The translations under genes were made by a program, and so were the position numbers. From Catonia carolina (lineage: Eukaryota > Arthropoda > Insecta > Hemiptera > Achilidae): a stretch of 64,000 nucleotides of DNA. Of this stretch, positions 39,101 to 41,489 are shown one piece after another. The stretch covers positions 30,806,784 to 30,870,783 of the forward strand of contig JAQMRL010000010.1 of NCBI GenBank assembly GCA_035578175.1, written 5' to 3'. The notes beneath the pieces are model-generated. The model saw only the letters and a program-made list of their open reading frames with translations. It was not told the DNA's origin and ran no database searches. Position 1 is the stretch's first letter, and each line of letters opens with the position of its first letter.

Positions 39101-39804
39101 TAAATTAAATAAATTAATATAAATTAATAACTCCTACCCCTCTTCATTAAAATTACAAAATTTCTCCACGATAAGTACGCAAGATGCCTTCGCCTCCCCG
39201 TGTCAACAGAATTCCCGCATTAAAATGAAAAGGCCACTGAATAAAAAGAAAAATACAAAAGAGCCGCTCCTAATTCCACTTGTCCCTTAATATAAATTGT
39301 TACAACTTACCAATAACTTCTTAAATTTCTTAAATTACCTCCAATAAAGTCCCACTTTCAATCCCCCAAGAAACAGAATCCAATTTCCCAACTTAATTCT
39401 ATAAAATTCCCCTGAATTCCACGAGGTTGCAATTACTCTGTGAAATTGTTCCCTGAACGACCAGGTGTTCCTTAACACAATGTCGCCATCATAGGGCTTC
39501 TTAGCCCTCTCAACCTGGATTCTGGATTCTCCATTCTGAATTTTATTTAATTTTTGAAATACTCTGAAGAAGGCAGTACCACTGAAATAATCTTAAGTTT
39601 TTTTAAAACGAGAGTCCAACCCAATTAAGTAACTAATTTACTAATAGTTTTGTCTTATTTCTGGATTTTTTACAGACGAAATTAGGTCCTGGATTAAGTT
39701 TAAAAATGAAAGGTGTCTCATCATTAGTTGCAAAATGGCAACAAGTTCAAGAAGATGTTCGCCGAGATATGAATTCGGAATCGGAGAAAACCATTCATAG
39801 ATAA
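21..39804 (+). CDS. FNBP4: Formin-binding protein 4-like gene, 3' part (six exons)
   Basis: Six exons (21-166, 4169-4302, 29220-29485, 30878-31299, 37380-37658, 39676-39804) have consensus AG/GT borders and compatible phases. They join into one open frame of 457 residues plus stop. Residues 88-114 form a WW domain: Trp88 and Trp92, an aromatic YFY at 99-101, Trp111 and Pro114. Two later exons are polyproline-rich, a short Lys run follows, and the end carries a SLVAKWQQVQ motif. This order (acidic/helical segment, WW, polyproline, basic run, KWQ tail) is what I recognise in FNBP4, whose WW domains bind proline-rich FH1 regions of formins. The 5' exons, including any first WW domain, lie outside the window. 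Introns total about 38 kb and are mostly transposons. The family name is inferred from architecture, not from a search; another WW/proline-rich protein is possible. Confidence 0.72.
202..246. repeat. Perfect 21-bp inverted repeat with 3-nt loop
   Basis: Bases 202-222 are the exact reverse complement of 226-246, separated by caa. It lies 36 bases into intron 1 of the FNBP4-like gene and directly before SINE-A1. The function is unknown; see findings. Confidence 0.85.
257..425 (+). mobile_element. SINE-A copy 1 (tRNA-derived)
   Basis: It starts GGCCGGCCCGTGGTGTAGT, has an A-box-like GTGTAGTAGTCAGCGTAAC and a B-box-like GGTTTGATTCC, continues with TCTGGCATTTTTTCATC and ends in an A-run near 411-425. 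Its tail differs from the other A copies. Confidence 0.75.
531..1462 (+). repeat. Interspersed repeat R1, copy a
   Basis: About 0.93 kb. It starts TTTTTACTTTCTCTTGCC and ends GCCAAGAGAAAGT followed by GTGTTTCACACCAGA. Subterminal ACTTTCTCTTGCC and GGCAAGAGAAAGT are inverted copies, suggesting a terminal-inverted-repeat element. There is no intact ORF. The same sequence recurs at least eight times in the window. Confidence 0.8.
1398..1990 (-). pseudogene. Decayed mariner-type transposase
   Basis: Minus-strand fragments carry a recognisable helix-turn-helix piece (LTVAEIVSEVGIGFGSAQ), a decayed catalytic block (ILLSEDAQPYTT in place of the usual HDNARPHT) and a C-terminal piece (QHFDEDVAVEAFMGNWL and SSFYDYGI). 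Frames are broken and central sequence is missing. Its C-terminal end overlaps the 3' end of repeat R1 copy a. Confidence 0.65.
2100..2480. other. Intronic gap, nothing recognised
   Basis: AT-rich intron sequence between the decayed transposase and the mariner. A short open frame at 2338-2520 runs into the mariner end and shows no family resemblance. Confidence 0.4.
2483..3832 (-). mobile_element. Near-full-length mariner element (family 1)
   Basis: 1350 bp, flanked by TA (2481-2482 and 3833-3834). The terminal inverted repeats begin CGAGGGTTATCCAGAAAA on the left and CAAGGGTTATCCAGAAAA on the complement of the right end. It carries one minus-strand transposase gene, now broken. It lies in intron 1 of the FNBP4-like gene and belongs to the same family as the palindromic element at 20037-20793. 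Confidence 0.9.
2582..3671 (-). pseudogene. Mariner transposase, frameshifted
   Basis: IS630/Tc1/mariner transposase of the D,D34D type, which cuts and rejoins its own terminal repeats at TA sites. Translation from 3671 gives the N-terminal HTH region (RGVIRFLSAKNLSAAKIHRE), the linker SGRPSLVTDD, the WVPKLLTDD motif and the first catalytic Asp in TGDETWV. The frame is lost near 2930-2990, beside a 14-base motif (gtttcacagtagac) repeated 24 bases apart. A second frame carries the second Asp (YDNARPH), the third (YSPDLAPSD) and ends in GDYVEK. All three Asp codons survive, but the usual His before DNARPH is Tyr. It is not functional as read. Confidence 0.9.
4169..4302 (+). CDS. FNBP4: FNBP4-like exon with first half of WW domain
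   Basis: The acceptor is ggttgcag and the donor AG|GTACGC. It enters in phase 0 and leaves after two bases of an Arg codon. It encodes a helical lead-in (YLIKWLTSTDTQLKSLEQS) and then the N-terminal WW strand WSCHWDR. The WW domain is completed only by the exon 24.9 kb downstream, which supplies the last base of the Arg codon in the right phase. Confidence 0.75.
4303..5830. other. Start of 24.9-kb intron 2, AT-rich
   Basis: The first part of the giant intron. A short + strand open stretch at 4511-4750 (WQKKYNNFLRIVTKMITDWN) resembles no family I know. Nothing else is supported. Confidence 0.5.
5832..6044 (-). pseudogene. LINE reverse-transcriptase C-terminal fragment
   Basis: The minus strand reads IQDIVRSRKMFWRDHVERMD followed by PKRLV. 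This is the region after the reverse-transcriptase domain in many arthropod non-LTR retrotransposons, where it is usually RLRWFGHVERM. It is an isolated fragment. Confidence 0.65.
6197..6500 (-). repeat. Interspersed repeat R2, inverted copy
   Basis: Shares with four other copies the blocks CTCTAGAGGTT (inverted here), a CACTTCATTCACC-type block, ATGGAATTCATTACTCT and the end CTTCTGTTCTTAAATG. About 300 bp, with no coding capacity. Confidence 0.65.
6488..6825 (+). repeat. Interspersed repeat R1, degenerate copy i
   Basis: Partial and internally duplicated copy of the R1 3' half. The block TTTAGCGTCAATTAGTGATT occurs twice, and the copy ends in GTCAAGAGAAATTCGTATGT and GTTTCACACCA. Confidence 0.6.
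7025..7700 (+). repeat. Interspersed repeat R2, interrupted by a hAT MITE
   Basis: R2 runs to CTCTAGAG at 7218-7225 and resumes after 7673 with GTTCAAATGACC. The interruption is the element at 7226-7665. Confidence 0.75.
7226..7665. mobile_element. hAT-type MITE
   Basis: 440 bp. The right end is GTTTGGGAACCCCTG, the complement of the CAGGGGTTCCCAAAC terminus typical of hAT elements; the left end is a worn copy (TTCCCAAAC). The 8-bp target duplication is ctctagag at 7218-7225 and ctttagag at 7666-7673. It contains a 13-G run at 7263-7275 and a tandem of about 32 bp (7300-7352), but no transposase. Confidence 0.8.
7705..8812. other. Intronic gap, AT-rich
   Basis: No gene recognised. A block at 7880-7925 (GTGGCTAGCGAAAAATTTCG) resembles 59130-59160, so another dispersed repeat may be present. 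A short AC run lies near 8380-8402. Confidence 0.4.
8813..9727 (+). repeat. Interspersed repeat R1, copy b
   Basis: Full-length copy starting TTTTTTACTTTCTCTTGCC and ending GGCAAGAGAAAGT with GTTTCACACCAGATT. A TTTTTTAAGGTCTTT motif lies 30-45 bases before it and again immediately after it. This may be a remnant of duplicated flanking sequence. Confidence 0.8.
9730..10717 (+). other. C-poor, T/G-rich block of unknown origin
   Basis: About 1 kb with strong strand asymmetry (T and G far above A and C), unlike its surroundings. It contains two hairpin-like AGTAGTAG segments near 10560-10610. There is no ORF. It resembles the untranslated region of a retroelement, but no partner coding region is present. 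The piggyBac at 10718 interrupts or ends it. Confidence 0.4.
10718..11721 (-). mobile_element. piggyBac element, 5'-deleted
   Basis: The termini CCCTAGAAAGCTAATG (left) and its inverted copy (right, 11706-11721) are piggyBac-type. The right flank is TTAA (11722-11725); the left flank is worn to ttca. At 1004 bp it is much shorter than an autonomous piggyBac. It keeps only the 3' part of the transposase, on the minus strand. Confidence 0.85.
10870..11406 (-). pseudogene. piggyBac transposase, C-terminal remnant
   Basis: 11200-11406 encodes the end of the DDE domain (NATKGAMDSLDQM, where the last Asp catalytic motif lies, then CSRKTKRWPVCMFFGMINI). 10870-11118 encodes the cysteine-rich C-terminal zinc-binding domain (CKICPSAKRR, YCRACNKPICAEH, CCVEC), which in piggyBac binds the terminal repeats. 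The two parts are in different frames, and everything upstream is deleted. It is not functional as a transposase. Confidence 0.85.
11726..13860. other. Intronic stretch without recognised gene
   Basis: 11790-12010 and 12790-13080 are locally GC-richer. A worn hammerhead-like segment lies at 13138-13172 (minus strand). The remainder is AT-rich, and the small open frames have no family signature. Confidence 0.4.
13868..13985 (+). mobile_element. SINE-B copy 1
   Basis: tRNA-like head GCCTCTGTAGCGTAGTGGTA, a worn B box and the family tail CATCTGGAAATTTTCAC. Confidence 0.65.
14282..15160 (+). mobile_element. SINE-A copy 2, split by a TTAA MITE
   Basis: The head GGCTGGCCCGTTGGTGTAGT, A box, B box (AGTTCGATTCC) and GTCTGGCATTTTT are intact up to 14406. 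The tail CAGCAATTGCAAAACAGAC resumes at 15122. Removing 14411-15121 restores the CTGCATTAACAGCAATTGC seen in related tails. Confidence 0.8.
14411..15117. mobile_element. TTAA-flanked MITE, copy 1
   Basis: 707 bp between TTAA 14407-14410 and TTAA 15118-15121. The inverted termini are GGAGGTAGTCAAC and GTTGACTACCCCC. There is no ORF of interest. TTAA duplication is the hallmark of piggyBac-superfamily insertion. A second copy is at 35671-36352. Confidence 0.85.
15161..16100. other. AT-rich intronic stretch
   Basis: Very AT-rich with a TG-type microsatellite near 15935-16000. No gene or repeat family is recognised. Confidence 0.5.
16109..16459. repeat. Long imperfect palindrome with coding-like arms
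   Basis: Two arms of about 175 bp fold back around 16283. Read outward from the centre (left arm on the minus strand, right arm on the plus), both give NLHKILEFLLSLPEEAVRTA K; the left arm continues with YVEEFLKPVYDKLRSFLYY while the right stops. ATATGGATT-ACT-like direct repeats flank it (16081 and 16457). I do not recognise the peptide. It could be a duplicated gene fragment or a hairpin-RNA locus. Confidence 0.7.
17085..17225 (-). repeat. LINE-like dispersed fragment
   Basis: The + strand sequence TCAGTCTCTCGACTGGTTTG with ATGCAGTTCTTAATACTG and CGTTTCATATCTACATACC matches a dispersed arthropod repeat I recognise as a LINE 3' segment in inverse orientation. No longer element is present. 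Confidence 0.45.
17309..17560 (+). mobile_element. SINE-D copy 1
   Basis: Head CCACCGGTTGGTCTAGTGGT, an internal palindrome (GTCAGCTGTTTAACAGCTGA), GAAGGTTCATGGTTTAAATC as a worn B box, then the long family body to ATTTACATGTCATACAT. Confidence 0.75.
17820..17933. repeat. Hairpin with 53-bp arms
   Basis: 17820-17872 and 17882-17933 are near-perfect inverted copies around a 9-base loop. The arm sequence AACCTTCCTTTTTAACTGCG recurs at 27435-27455 beside the hammerhead-like motif, so this is a fold-back of that repeat. Confidence 0.8.
17940..20034. other. Intronic stretch, mostly unique AT-rich sequence
   Basis: Contains a SINE-D tail (18645-18775), a short direct duplication at 18950-19026 (ATATTTTTAGTTCAGTAAA twice) and a worn hammerhead-like motif near 19745-19775. 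No gene is supported. Confidence 0.5.
18645..18775 (+). mobile_element. SINE-D 3' fragment
   Basis: Matches the SINE-D end: CTCATTGAGTCATGGGGTTA, TTATTGTTC, AATTGAACAGATT and the final CACATTAGG-type block. The tRNA head is absent. Confidence 0.6.
20037..20793. mobile_element. Palindromic mariner derivative, family 1 (fold-back 1)
   Basis: 757 bp flanked by TA. The left arm (20037-20404) is the 3' end of the family-1 mariner with the transposase C-terminus on the minus strand (YDKCLNLFGDYVEK). The right arm (20424-20793) is the same segment inverted, with the C-terminus on the plus strand ending GDYVE-stop. The arms are roughly 94% alike by eye, with a 19-base loop. Both termini are 3'-type repeats (CGAGGGTTATCCAGAAAA). 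It lies inside the 24.9-kb intron. Confidence 0.92.
20800..21200. other. AT-rich intronic gap
   Basis: No gene or repeat recognised between the fold-back and the next mariner fragment. Confidence 0.4.
21203..21378 (-). pseudogene. Mariner 3'-end fragment (another family)
   Basis: Begins after TA with the terminal repeat CGAGGTGTGTCTGGAAAGTA. The minus strand encodes a transposase C-terminus (YGLVEAIQGAMTRALAKVS, then WQNRWKKYMDVQGYYF). No other part of the element is seen. Confidence 0.7.
21392..21788 (-). pseudogene. LINE C-terminal fragments
   Basis: The minus strand reads LRKAGLREPEKLERKILRKM (21600-21788) and, in other frames to the left, DKWVKDVRKDIEKTGINRE with NLMNRTKFR. These resemble segments after the reverse-transcriptase core of arthropod LINEs. 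Frames are broken. Confidence 0.5.
21800..23060. other. AT-rich intronic gap
   Basis: Apart from a worn hammerhead-like segment at 22050-22084, nothing is recognised. Confidence 0.4.
22050..22084 (+). ncRNA. Worn hammerhead-like motif
   Basis: CTGTGATATTGGTGGGTCCA then CTGAAACTTGTTAG. Helix II (GTGGGTCCAC) and the GAAAC box are kept, but the CTGANGA box is broken. It is related to the better copy at 27466-27510. Confidence 0.35.
23070..23300 (+). repeat. Interspersed repeat R2
   Basis: Contains CTCTGAGAGTAATGAATTTC, AAAGTAGATGCTTTTGAG, the block AATGCTGATAAGCATA and the end CCTCTAGAGGTTCAAACC. It aligns with the copies at 7025 and 32530. Confidence 0.75.
23495..23605 (-). mobile_element. 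SINE-B copy 2
   Basis: Inverted: a worn tail, then GGAATTGAACCTGGGACAT as the complement of the B box, then the head complement with CCGTGGAGGCTGC. Gene prediction could mistake it for a tRNA, but the arms do not pair. Confidence 0.6.
23917..24080 (+). repeat. Interspersed repeat R1, truncated copy d
   Basis: Only the first ~160 bases, from TTTTACTTTCTCTTGCCC to GAACAAAATATTTCAAGAAC. It is joined directly to a SINE-D fragment. Confidence 0.7.
24083..24188 (-). mobile_element. SINE-D head, inverted, with internal duplication
   Basis: The complement of the SINE-D head ends ACCAACCCGGTGGGT. A segment of about 46 bases containing CGTCTCCGAAAATCAGCTGT is tandemly duplicated. Confidence 0.65.
24190..26590. 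other. AT-rich intronic stretch
   Basis: Contains a worn hammerhead-like motif (24772-24806) and short palindromic AAAGTATTT blocks at 25040-25090. No gene is recognised; the 83-codon frame at 25077 is probably chance. Confidence 0.45.
24772..24806 (-). ncRNA. Worn hammerhead-like motif
   Basis: The minus strand reads CTAATGGTGGTGGATCCACT then GAAACATGTTAGTA. Helix II and GAAAC are intact; the CTGATGA box is mutated. Confidence 0.35.
26590..26755 (-). pseudogene. LINE C-terminal fragment
   Basis: Related to 21400-21560: shared CTCATGGAAGCCCTTAA, TCTGAATTTGG and CACCTTAAGTCTATTGTT blocks. The minus-strand reading is short and broken. Confidence 0.45.
26756..26931 (+). mobile_element. SINE-C copy 1
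   Basis: Head GCCGGCCGTATTGGCGTAGT, A box, B box (GGTTCGAATCC), GGCACGGCATATTTTCAT, and a tail CAAAACAGTCAGACGTTAAA ending in an A-run. It is one of the best tRNA-like heads in the window, but it carries the SINE body and tail. Confidence 0.8.
27164..27420 (-). pseudogene. LINE reverse-transcriptase/endonuclease tail
   Basis: The minus strand resembles the post-RT region of arthropod non-LTR elements (a worn YGSEVW-type start, a SCRNEISSGSERLHS-like block, then KTRTANIPEEDLK-like). The frame is interrupted. Confidence 0.5.
27466..27510 (-). ncRNA. Hammerhead-ribozyme-like motif (best copy)
   Basis: On the minus strand CTGATGA (27498-27504) is followed by TGGTGGATCCACC (helix II, GGTG/CACC with a GATC loop), GAAA (27481-27484), C-ACGT-G (helix III of one pair with a tetraloop) and TA, the expected cleavage dinucleotide. 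Stem I pairs imperfectly. One extra T sits between the core and helix II. Penelope-like retroelements are known to carry minimal hammerheads with very short helix III. Catalysis is not shown. Confidence 0.55.
27540..28650. other. Intronic gap
   Basis: AT-rich with a small palindromic CAGAAGATGATACATCTTC at about 27555. No gene or clear repeat. Confidence 0.4.
28662..28813 (+). mobile_element. SINE-A copy 3
   Basis: Head GGCCGGCCCATTGACGTAGT, B box GGTTCAATTCC, GTCTGCCATTTTTTCATC, and tail AATTGCAAAACAGTCAAGAC. The first bases overlap a palindrome with 10-bp arms at 28652-28680 (CTACGTCAAT / ATTGACGTAG). Confidence 0.75.
29220..29485 (+). CDS. FNBP4: FNBP4-like exon completing WW domain
   Basis: The acceptor is ttgctttag and the donor ATATG|GTGAGC. 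The first base completes the split Arg codon; next come LHNRYFY, a variable turn and IQWEYP, which finish the WW domain. An acidic stretch (NNDDEEGEAME) and two short Pro runs follow. Repeat R1 begins about 11 bases past the donor. Confidence 0.8.
29497..30427 (+). repeat. Interspersed repeat R1, copy c
   Basis: Full-length copy occupying most of intron 3 of the FNBP4-like gene and starting about 11 bases after the donor at 29486. It ends GGTAAGAGAAAGTTGTGTGA with GTTTCACACCAG. Confidence 0.85.
30488..30812 (+). mobile_element. SINE-D copy 2 (full-length)
   Basis: Head CACCGGGTTGGTCTAGAGAT, palindrome AATCAGCTGTTTAACAGCTG, B box GGTTCAAATCC, and a body through CTGTACAAGACTACACGTC to ACACAAACTAGGAATTAC and an A-run. 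It ends about 65 bases before the next exon. Confidence 0.85.
30878..31299 (+). CDS. FNBP4: FNBP4-like polyproline exon 1
   Basis: The acceptor is gttttgcag and the donor ACG|GTAAGT. It enters after one base of an Ala codon and leaves in phase 0. Most of its 140 codons are Pro, Ser and Glu, with runs of five to seven prolines that suit SH3, WW or profilin binding. The antisense open frames here merely mirror the biased composition. Confidence 0.8.
31861..32015 (+). mobile_element. SINE-B copy 3
   Basis: Head GGCTGCCTCCGTAGCGTAGT, B box GGTTCGATTCC, tail GGGTCTGGAAATTTTCAC. It is the cleanest B copy and is inverted relative to the one at 32285. Confidence 0.8.
32285..32427 (-). mobile_element. 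SINE-B copy 4
   Basis: Inverted: GTGAAAATTTCCAGACCC, AATTGAACCCAGGACCTCCG as the B-box complement, and a head complement ending TGAAGGTGGCTG. Confidence 0.75.
32530..32850 (+). repeat. Interspersed repeat R2
   Basis: The longest + strand copy: ATTATATGACTGAAGCATTT, AAGTAATGAATTTCATTGTA, CATTAGCAGGGTAGAAAGTG, and the end AGTCTAGAGGTTCAAACC. Confidence 0.75.
33003..33345 (+). pseudogene. LINE 3' end with (GAA)n tail
   Basis: The plus strand reads KIQAAEMRFLRRIKGCTRRD followed by CIRSEDIRN, a block typical of the region after the RT domain in arthropod non-LTR retrotransposons. Worn remains of the HVNRM and GRRDVGRPRKRW blocks follow, then a GAAGAAGAAG simple repeat as the 3' tail. Frameshifts and a premature stop are present. 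Confidence 0.75.
33717..33970. repeat. Tandem array of stem-loop units (~104 bp x 2.4)
   Basis: CGCTTCACTGGCGACTGCTC occurs at 33717 and 33821, and a worn third unit starts at about 33926. Each 104-bp unit is two ~52-bp half-units, each with CTGCTCC...GGCAGC able to form a hairpin. It is GC-rich, unlike the rest of the intron. Confidence 0.75.
34000..35666. other. Intronic stretch, nothing recognised
   Basis: Mostly AT-rich, with GAACTCAGAGCAC and its partner CCTCTGAGTT forming a small inverted repeat at 34087-34135. No gene or known family. Confidence 0.4.
35671..36352. mobile_element. TTAA-flanked MITE, copy 2
   Basis: 682 bp between TTAA 35667-35670 and TTAA 36353-36356. Termini are GGGGGTAGTCGACCC and GTTGACTACCCCC. 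It is closely similar along its length to 14411-15117. Confidence 0.85.
36497..36737. mobile_element. MITE with ~28-bp inverted ends
   Basis: The left end TCCAATGGTAAACTCGCGAA continues TGTGCAAATT; the right end is the near-exact inverse (AATTTGCACATTCGCAAG TTTACCATTGGA). 241 bp, no ORF, single copy in the window. Confidence 0.8.
37019..37289 (+). mobile_element. MITE M2, copy 1
   Basis: Ends CAGATGAACTAATGTCCC and GGGACATTAGTTCGTCTG. A second copy lies inverted at 44737-45008. Interior blocks are shared, for example GCAGTAAACTAACAAGCAAG. It ends about 90 bases before the exon at 37380. Confidence 0.85.
37380..37658 (+). CDS. FNBP4: FNBP4-like polyproline exon 2
   Basis: The acceptor is ctgttttag and the donor AAG|GTAAAT; both ends are phase 0. 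It encodes 93 residues: a TNLSLELDSFYSDIAALEP segment, three polyproline runs, an acidic ETASSEN stretch and a terminal KKKKK basic run. The basic run is a possible nuclear-localisation element (inference). Confidence 0.8.
37874..38134. mobile_element. MITE with ~40-bp inverted ends
   Basis: Left TTGAAGGGGTCGACAGAAAA, then AGTGCTAACCCACA; the right end is the inverted counterpart (TGTGGGTTAGCACTGTCTTC, then GGCCCCTTCAA). 261 bp in intron 5, no ORF. Confidence 0.75.
38305..38475 (-). mobile_element. SINE-C copy 2
   Basis: Inverted: a T-run and tail complement (CAGACTGTTCTGCAATTACT), then GGGTTCGAACCAAAGACTGC as B-box complement, GAGGCGAGCACGTTACCAAC and a worn head complement. Confidence 0.75.
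38590..38625 (-). ncRNA. Hammerhead-like motif
   Basis: The minus strand reads CTGAAGA, a weak helix II (TAGTGGTACTACC), GAAA, then T-GATA-G and TT. The core boxes are intact but helix II is weakened. Confidence 0.4.
38690..38830 (+). CDS. Small ORF inside the Penelope-like unit
   Basis: 46 residues from ATG to TAA, unusually rich in His, Pro and Asp (LYRHPHPPEDFRPLPFHDF). I do not recognise it. It may be the remnant of a retroelement protein or chance. Confidence 0.25.
   Translation: MEDFLYNTSKRLHDAGKTYGPQIIQDLYRHPHPPEDFRPLPFHDFV
39564..39592 (+). ncRNA. Hammerhead-like motif, inverted partner
   Basis: CTGAAGA at 39564-39570 and GAAAT from 39584, with a poorly paired spacer. It is in inverted orientation to the motif at 38590-38625. 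Confidence 0.35.
39676..39804 (+). CDS. FNBP4: FNBP4-like terminal exon
   Basis: The acceptor is ttttttacag, phase 0. It encodes TKLGPGLSLKMKGVSSLVAK followed by WQQVQEDVRRDM and stops at TAA 39802-39804. The SLVAKWQ block is the conserved C-terminal part of FNBP4. The protein ends soon after it, earlier than I expect of vertebrate relatives, but no donor is visible before the stop, so I take this as the true end. Confidence 0.7.
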   Translation, partial: TKLGPGLSLKMKGVSSLVAKWQQVQEDVRRDMNSESEKTIHR

Positions 39805-40185
39805 TAAATAAATGAATTTTTAAAAGTTATTTAGTGTATAATTTTTTTGTATATATGGACATAACCTATTTTGTAAAATGAATACTATATAATAATAAAA
39901 TTTCAGAAAAATTGACAAAATATAATTTTATTTTTTAATAATTGATTTATTTATTTAAAATATTATATGTTAATATTTAATAAAAAGGATTTATATAGTA
40001 TTAAAAACCAATTTGTTTAATCAGTTTATTAAATTAATGTAAATATAGGTAGAATAATTTTGGGTGAAATAATGAACATCTGTATTTAAGTTTATTTTGC
40101 AACTGTTTTTATCATCTCATAAAATTAAATATTTTTTAATTTTTGTATTAATAGGCTGTGGTTTAAAAAATCAACAATAAAATTC
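39805..40185 (+). terminator. FNBP4-like 3' UTR and candidate poly(A) signals
   Basis: AT-rich sequence after the stop codon. AATAAA-type hexamers occur just after the stop, near 39893-39900 (aataataaaa) and near 40175-40182 (caataaaa). Which one is used cannot be told without transcript data. Confidence 0.35.
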
Positions 40186-40229
40186 CTTTTCATGAGACGT
40201 CAGATCTCATGGCTGTTAGTGATTTCTTA

Positions 40230-40480
40230 ACTTCCGGTCAAAACCGGAACTTCAAACCCAATCCTGGCCCAATAAATTTTTGTGTAGATTACGAATCTGA
40301 AAACCGTTTCTTGGTGTCTCTTATAGTTTCTGACTTTGATTTTTTTGACTTCCGGTTTTGGGCCACTTCTGGTCGAAACCAGAACTTCAAACCCAATTTA
40401 AGCCCACTAACTTTTTCATAGATTATGAATCTGAAAACTGTTGGTTGCTATCTTGTAGTTTCTGACATCTGGGTGTGACG
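40230..40480. repeat. Tandem duplication, ~135-bp unit
   Basis: CTTCCGGTCAAAACCGGAAC at 40231 and the worn CTTCTGGTCGAAACCAGAAC at 40366 head two similar units (shared ACTTCAAACCCAAT, GATTA-GAATCTGAAAAC, TAGTTTCTGAC). The open frame across it follows from the repeat and is not a gene. Confidence 0.7.
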
Positions 40481-40545
40481 GATAAACAAAAAAAACCTAT
40501 GAGAATTTTAAAAATTGCCATCAATTACGTAATCTTAGAAATGTA

Positions 40546-41484
40546 TGAGGTGTGGCTGTTAAATAACGAGTCTGACTTTGTAAAAAATTTTATTTTTATT
40601 TTATACATAATCACTTATTGTCACCTTCAATATACACTCCTTCTCTATCCCTGCAACGCTCCATGTGAATTTTCCATTGTTGGAAACAGTGCTGGAAGTC
40701 ATCTTCTATTAGCTCCTCTTCTATTAGCTTCAGTACACGTGCTGCTTTCTCTTTTACAGCTTCCACAGACTCAAATCTTGTCCCTTTTAGTGCAGATTTC
40801 ACCTTAGGGAACAATGAGAAGTCACATGGTGTAAGATCTGGTGAATAAGGTGGGTGTTCTAACTCTGAGCTGCTGTACTTGGCTAGGAACCTCTTGACAG
40901 ATAACGCGGAATGAGCTGGCGCATTGTCTTGGTGGAGAACCCATGATTTGTCCTTTCACATCGGGGCGTTTTTTCCTTACTCTTTGATGTAGTTTAGAAA
41001 TTACCTCAAGGTAGTAATATTGATTAATTGTTTGACCTTCAGGAACCCAGTGAAGGTGGCGCAATCCCATGGATATAAAAAAAAACAATCGTCATTGCTT
41101 TAAATTTTGACTTGCTTTTTTGGCTCACCAAGTTCAGCTCTTCCAGTGCTTGGATAGGCGCTTTGTTTCTGGATTATAAGTAAAAAACCACGTTTCATCA
41201 CATGTTATTATAGTTTCCAAAAAATTTGGGTCATTTTCAATCGTGTACAAAGTGTCAGTACAAAAATTTTTGTGGGCTTCATTTCAAACATTTTTAAACG
41301 GCACGTGTCCTGAAGGAGCTGACAGAAGATGACTTCCAGCACTGTTTCAAAAAATGGAAAATTCGCATGGAGCGTTGTAGGGATAGAGATGGAGTGTTTA
41401 TTGAAGGTGACAATAAGTGTTTATACATCAAATAAAAATAAAATTTTTTACAATGTCAGTCTCGTTATTTAATAGCTAACTTCG
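40546..41484 (-). mobile_element. Palindromic-ended mariner derivative (fold-back 2)
   Basis: 939 bp with TA at both sides. The outer ~190 bp of each side are inverted copies of the same 3' end, including the transposase C-terminal block (CFQQWKIHMERCRDREG on the left). Between them lies the catalytic core on the minus strand. The 5' end and N-terminal DNA-binding region of the normal element are absent. It lies 0.7 kb past the FNBP4-like stop codon. Confidence 0.85.
40611..41310 (-). pseudogene. Mariner transposase core, broken
   Basis: Minus-strand frames carry CDETWF (first Asp), QDNAPAHS (second Asp) and YSPDLTPCDFSLFPKVKSAL (third Asp), then ESVEAVKEKAARVLKLIEE and the C-terminus. The N-terminal helix-turn-helix part is missing and several stops and shifts interrupt the core, so it cannot encode a working enzyme. 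Confidence 0.8.
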
Positions 41485-41489
41485 TATTA

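Larger units (their letters stand above)
38530..39625. mobile_element. Penelope-like unit with inverted hammerhead-like ends
   Basis: About 90 bp at each end are inverted copies (38575-38665 and 39530-39620). They share ATACTCTGAAGA, GTACCAC, TGAAAT or CGAAAT, and AAATTCAGAATGG. The interior is C-rich on the plus strand and has a 46-codon ORF (38690-38830). Flanking hammerhead-like repeats in inverted order suggest a Penelope-like or related retroelement fragment; no reverse transcriptase is visible. Confidence 0.45.

Noticed and set aside
40209..40421. 70-residue ORF with repeated NFKPN-type segments
   Set aside because: It arises from a 135-bp tandem duplication; no start context or family signature.
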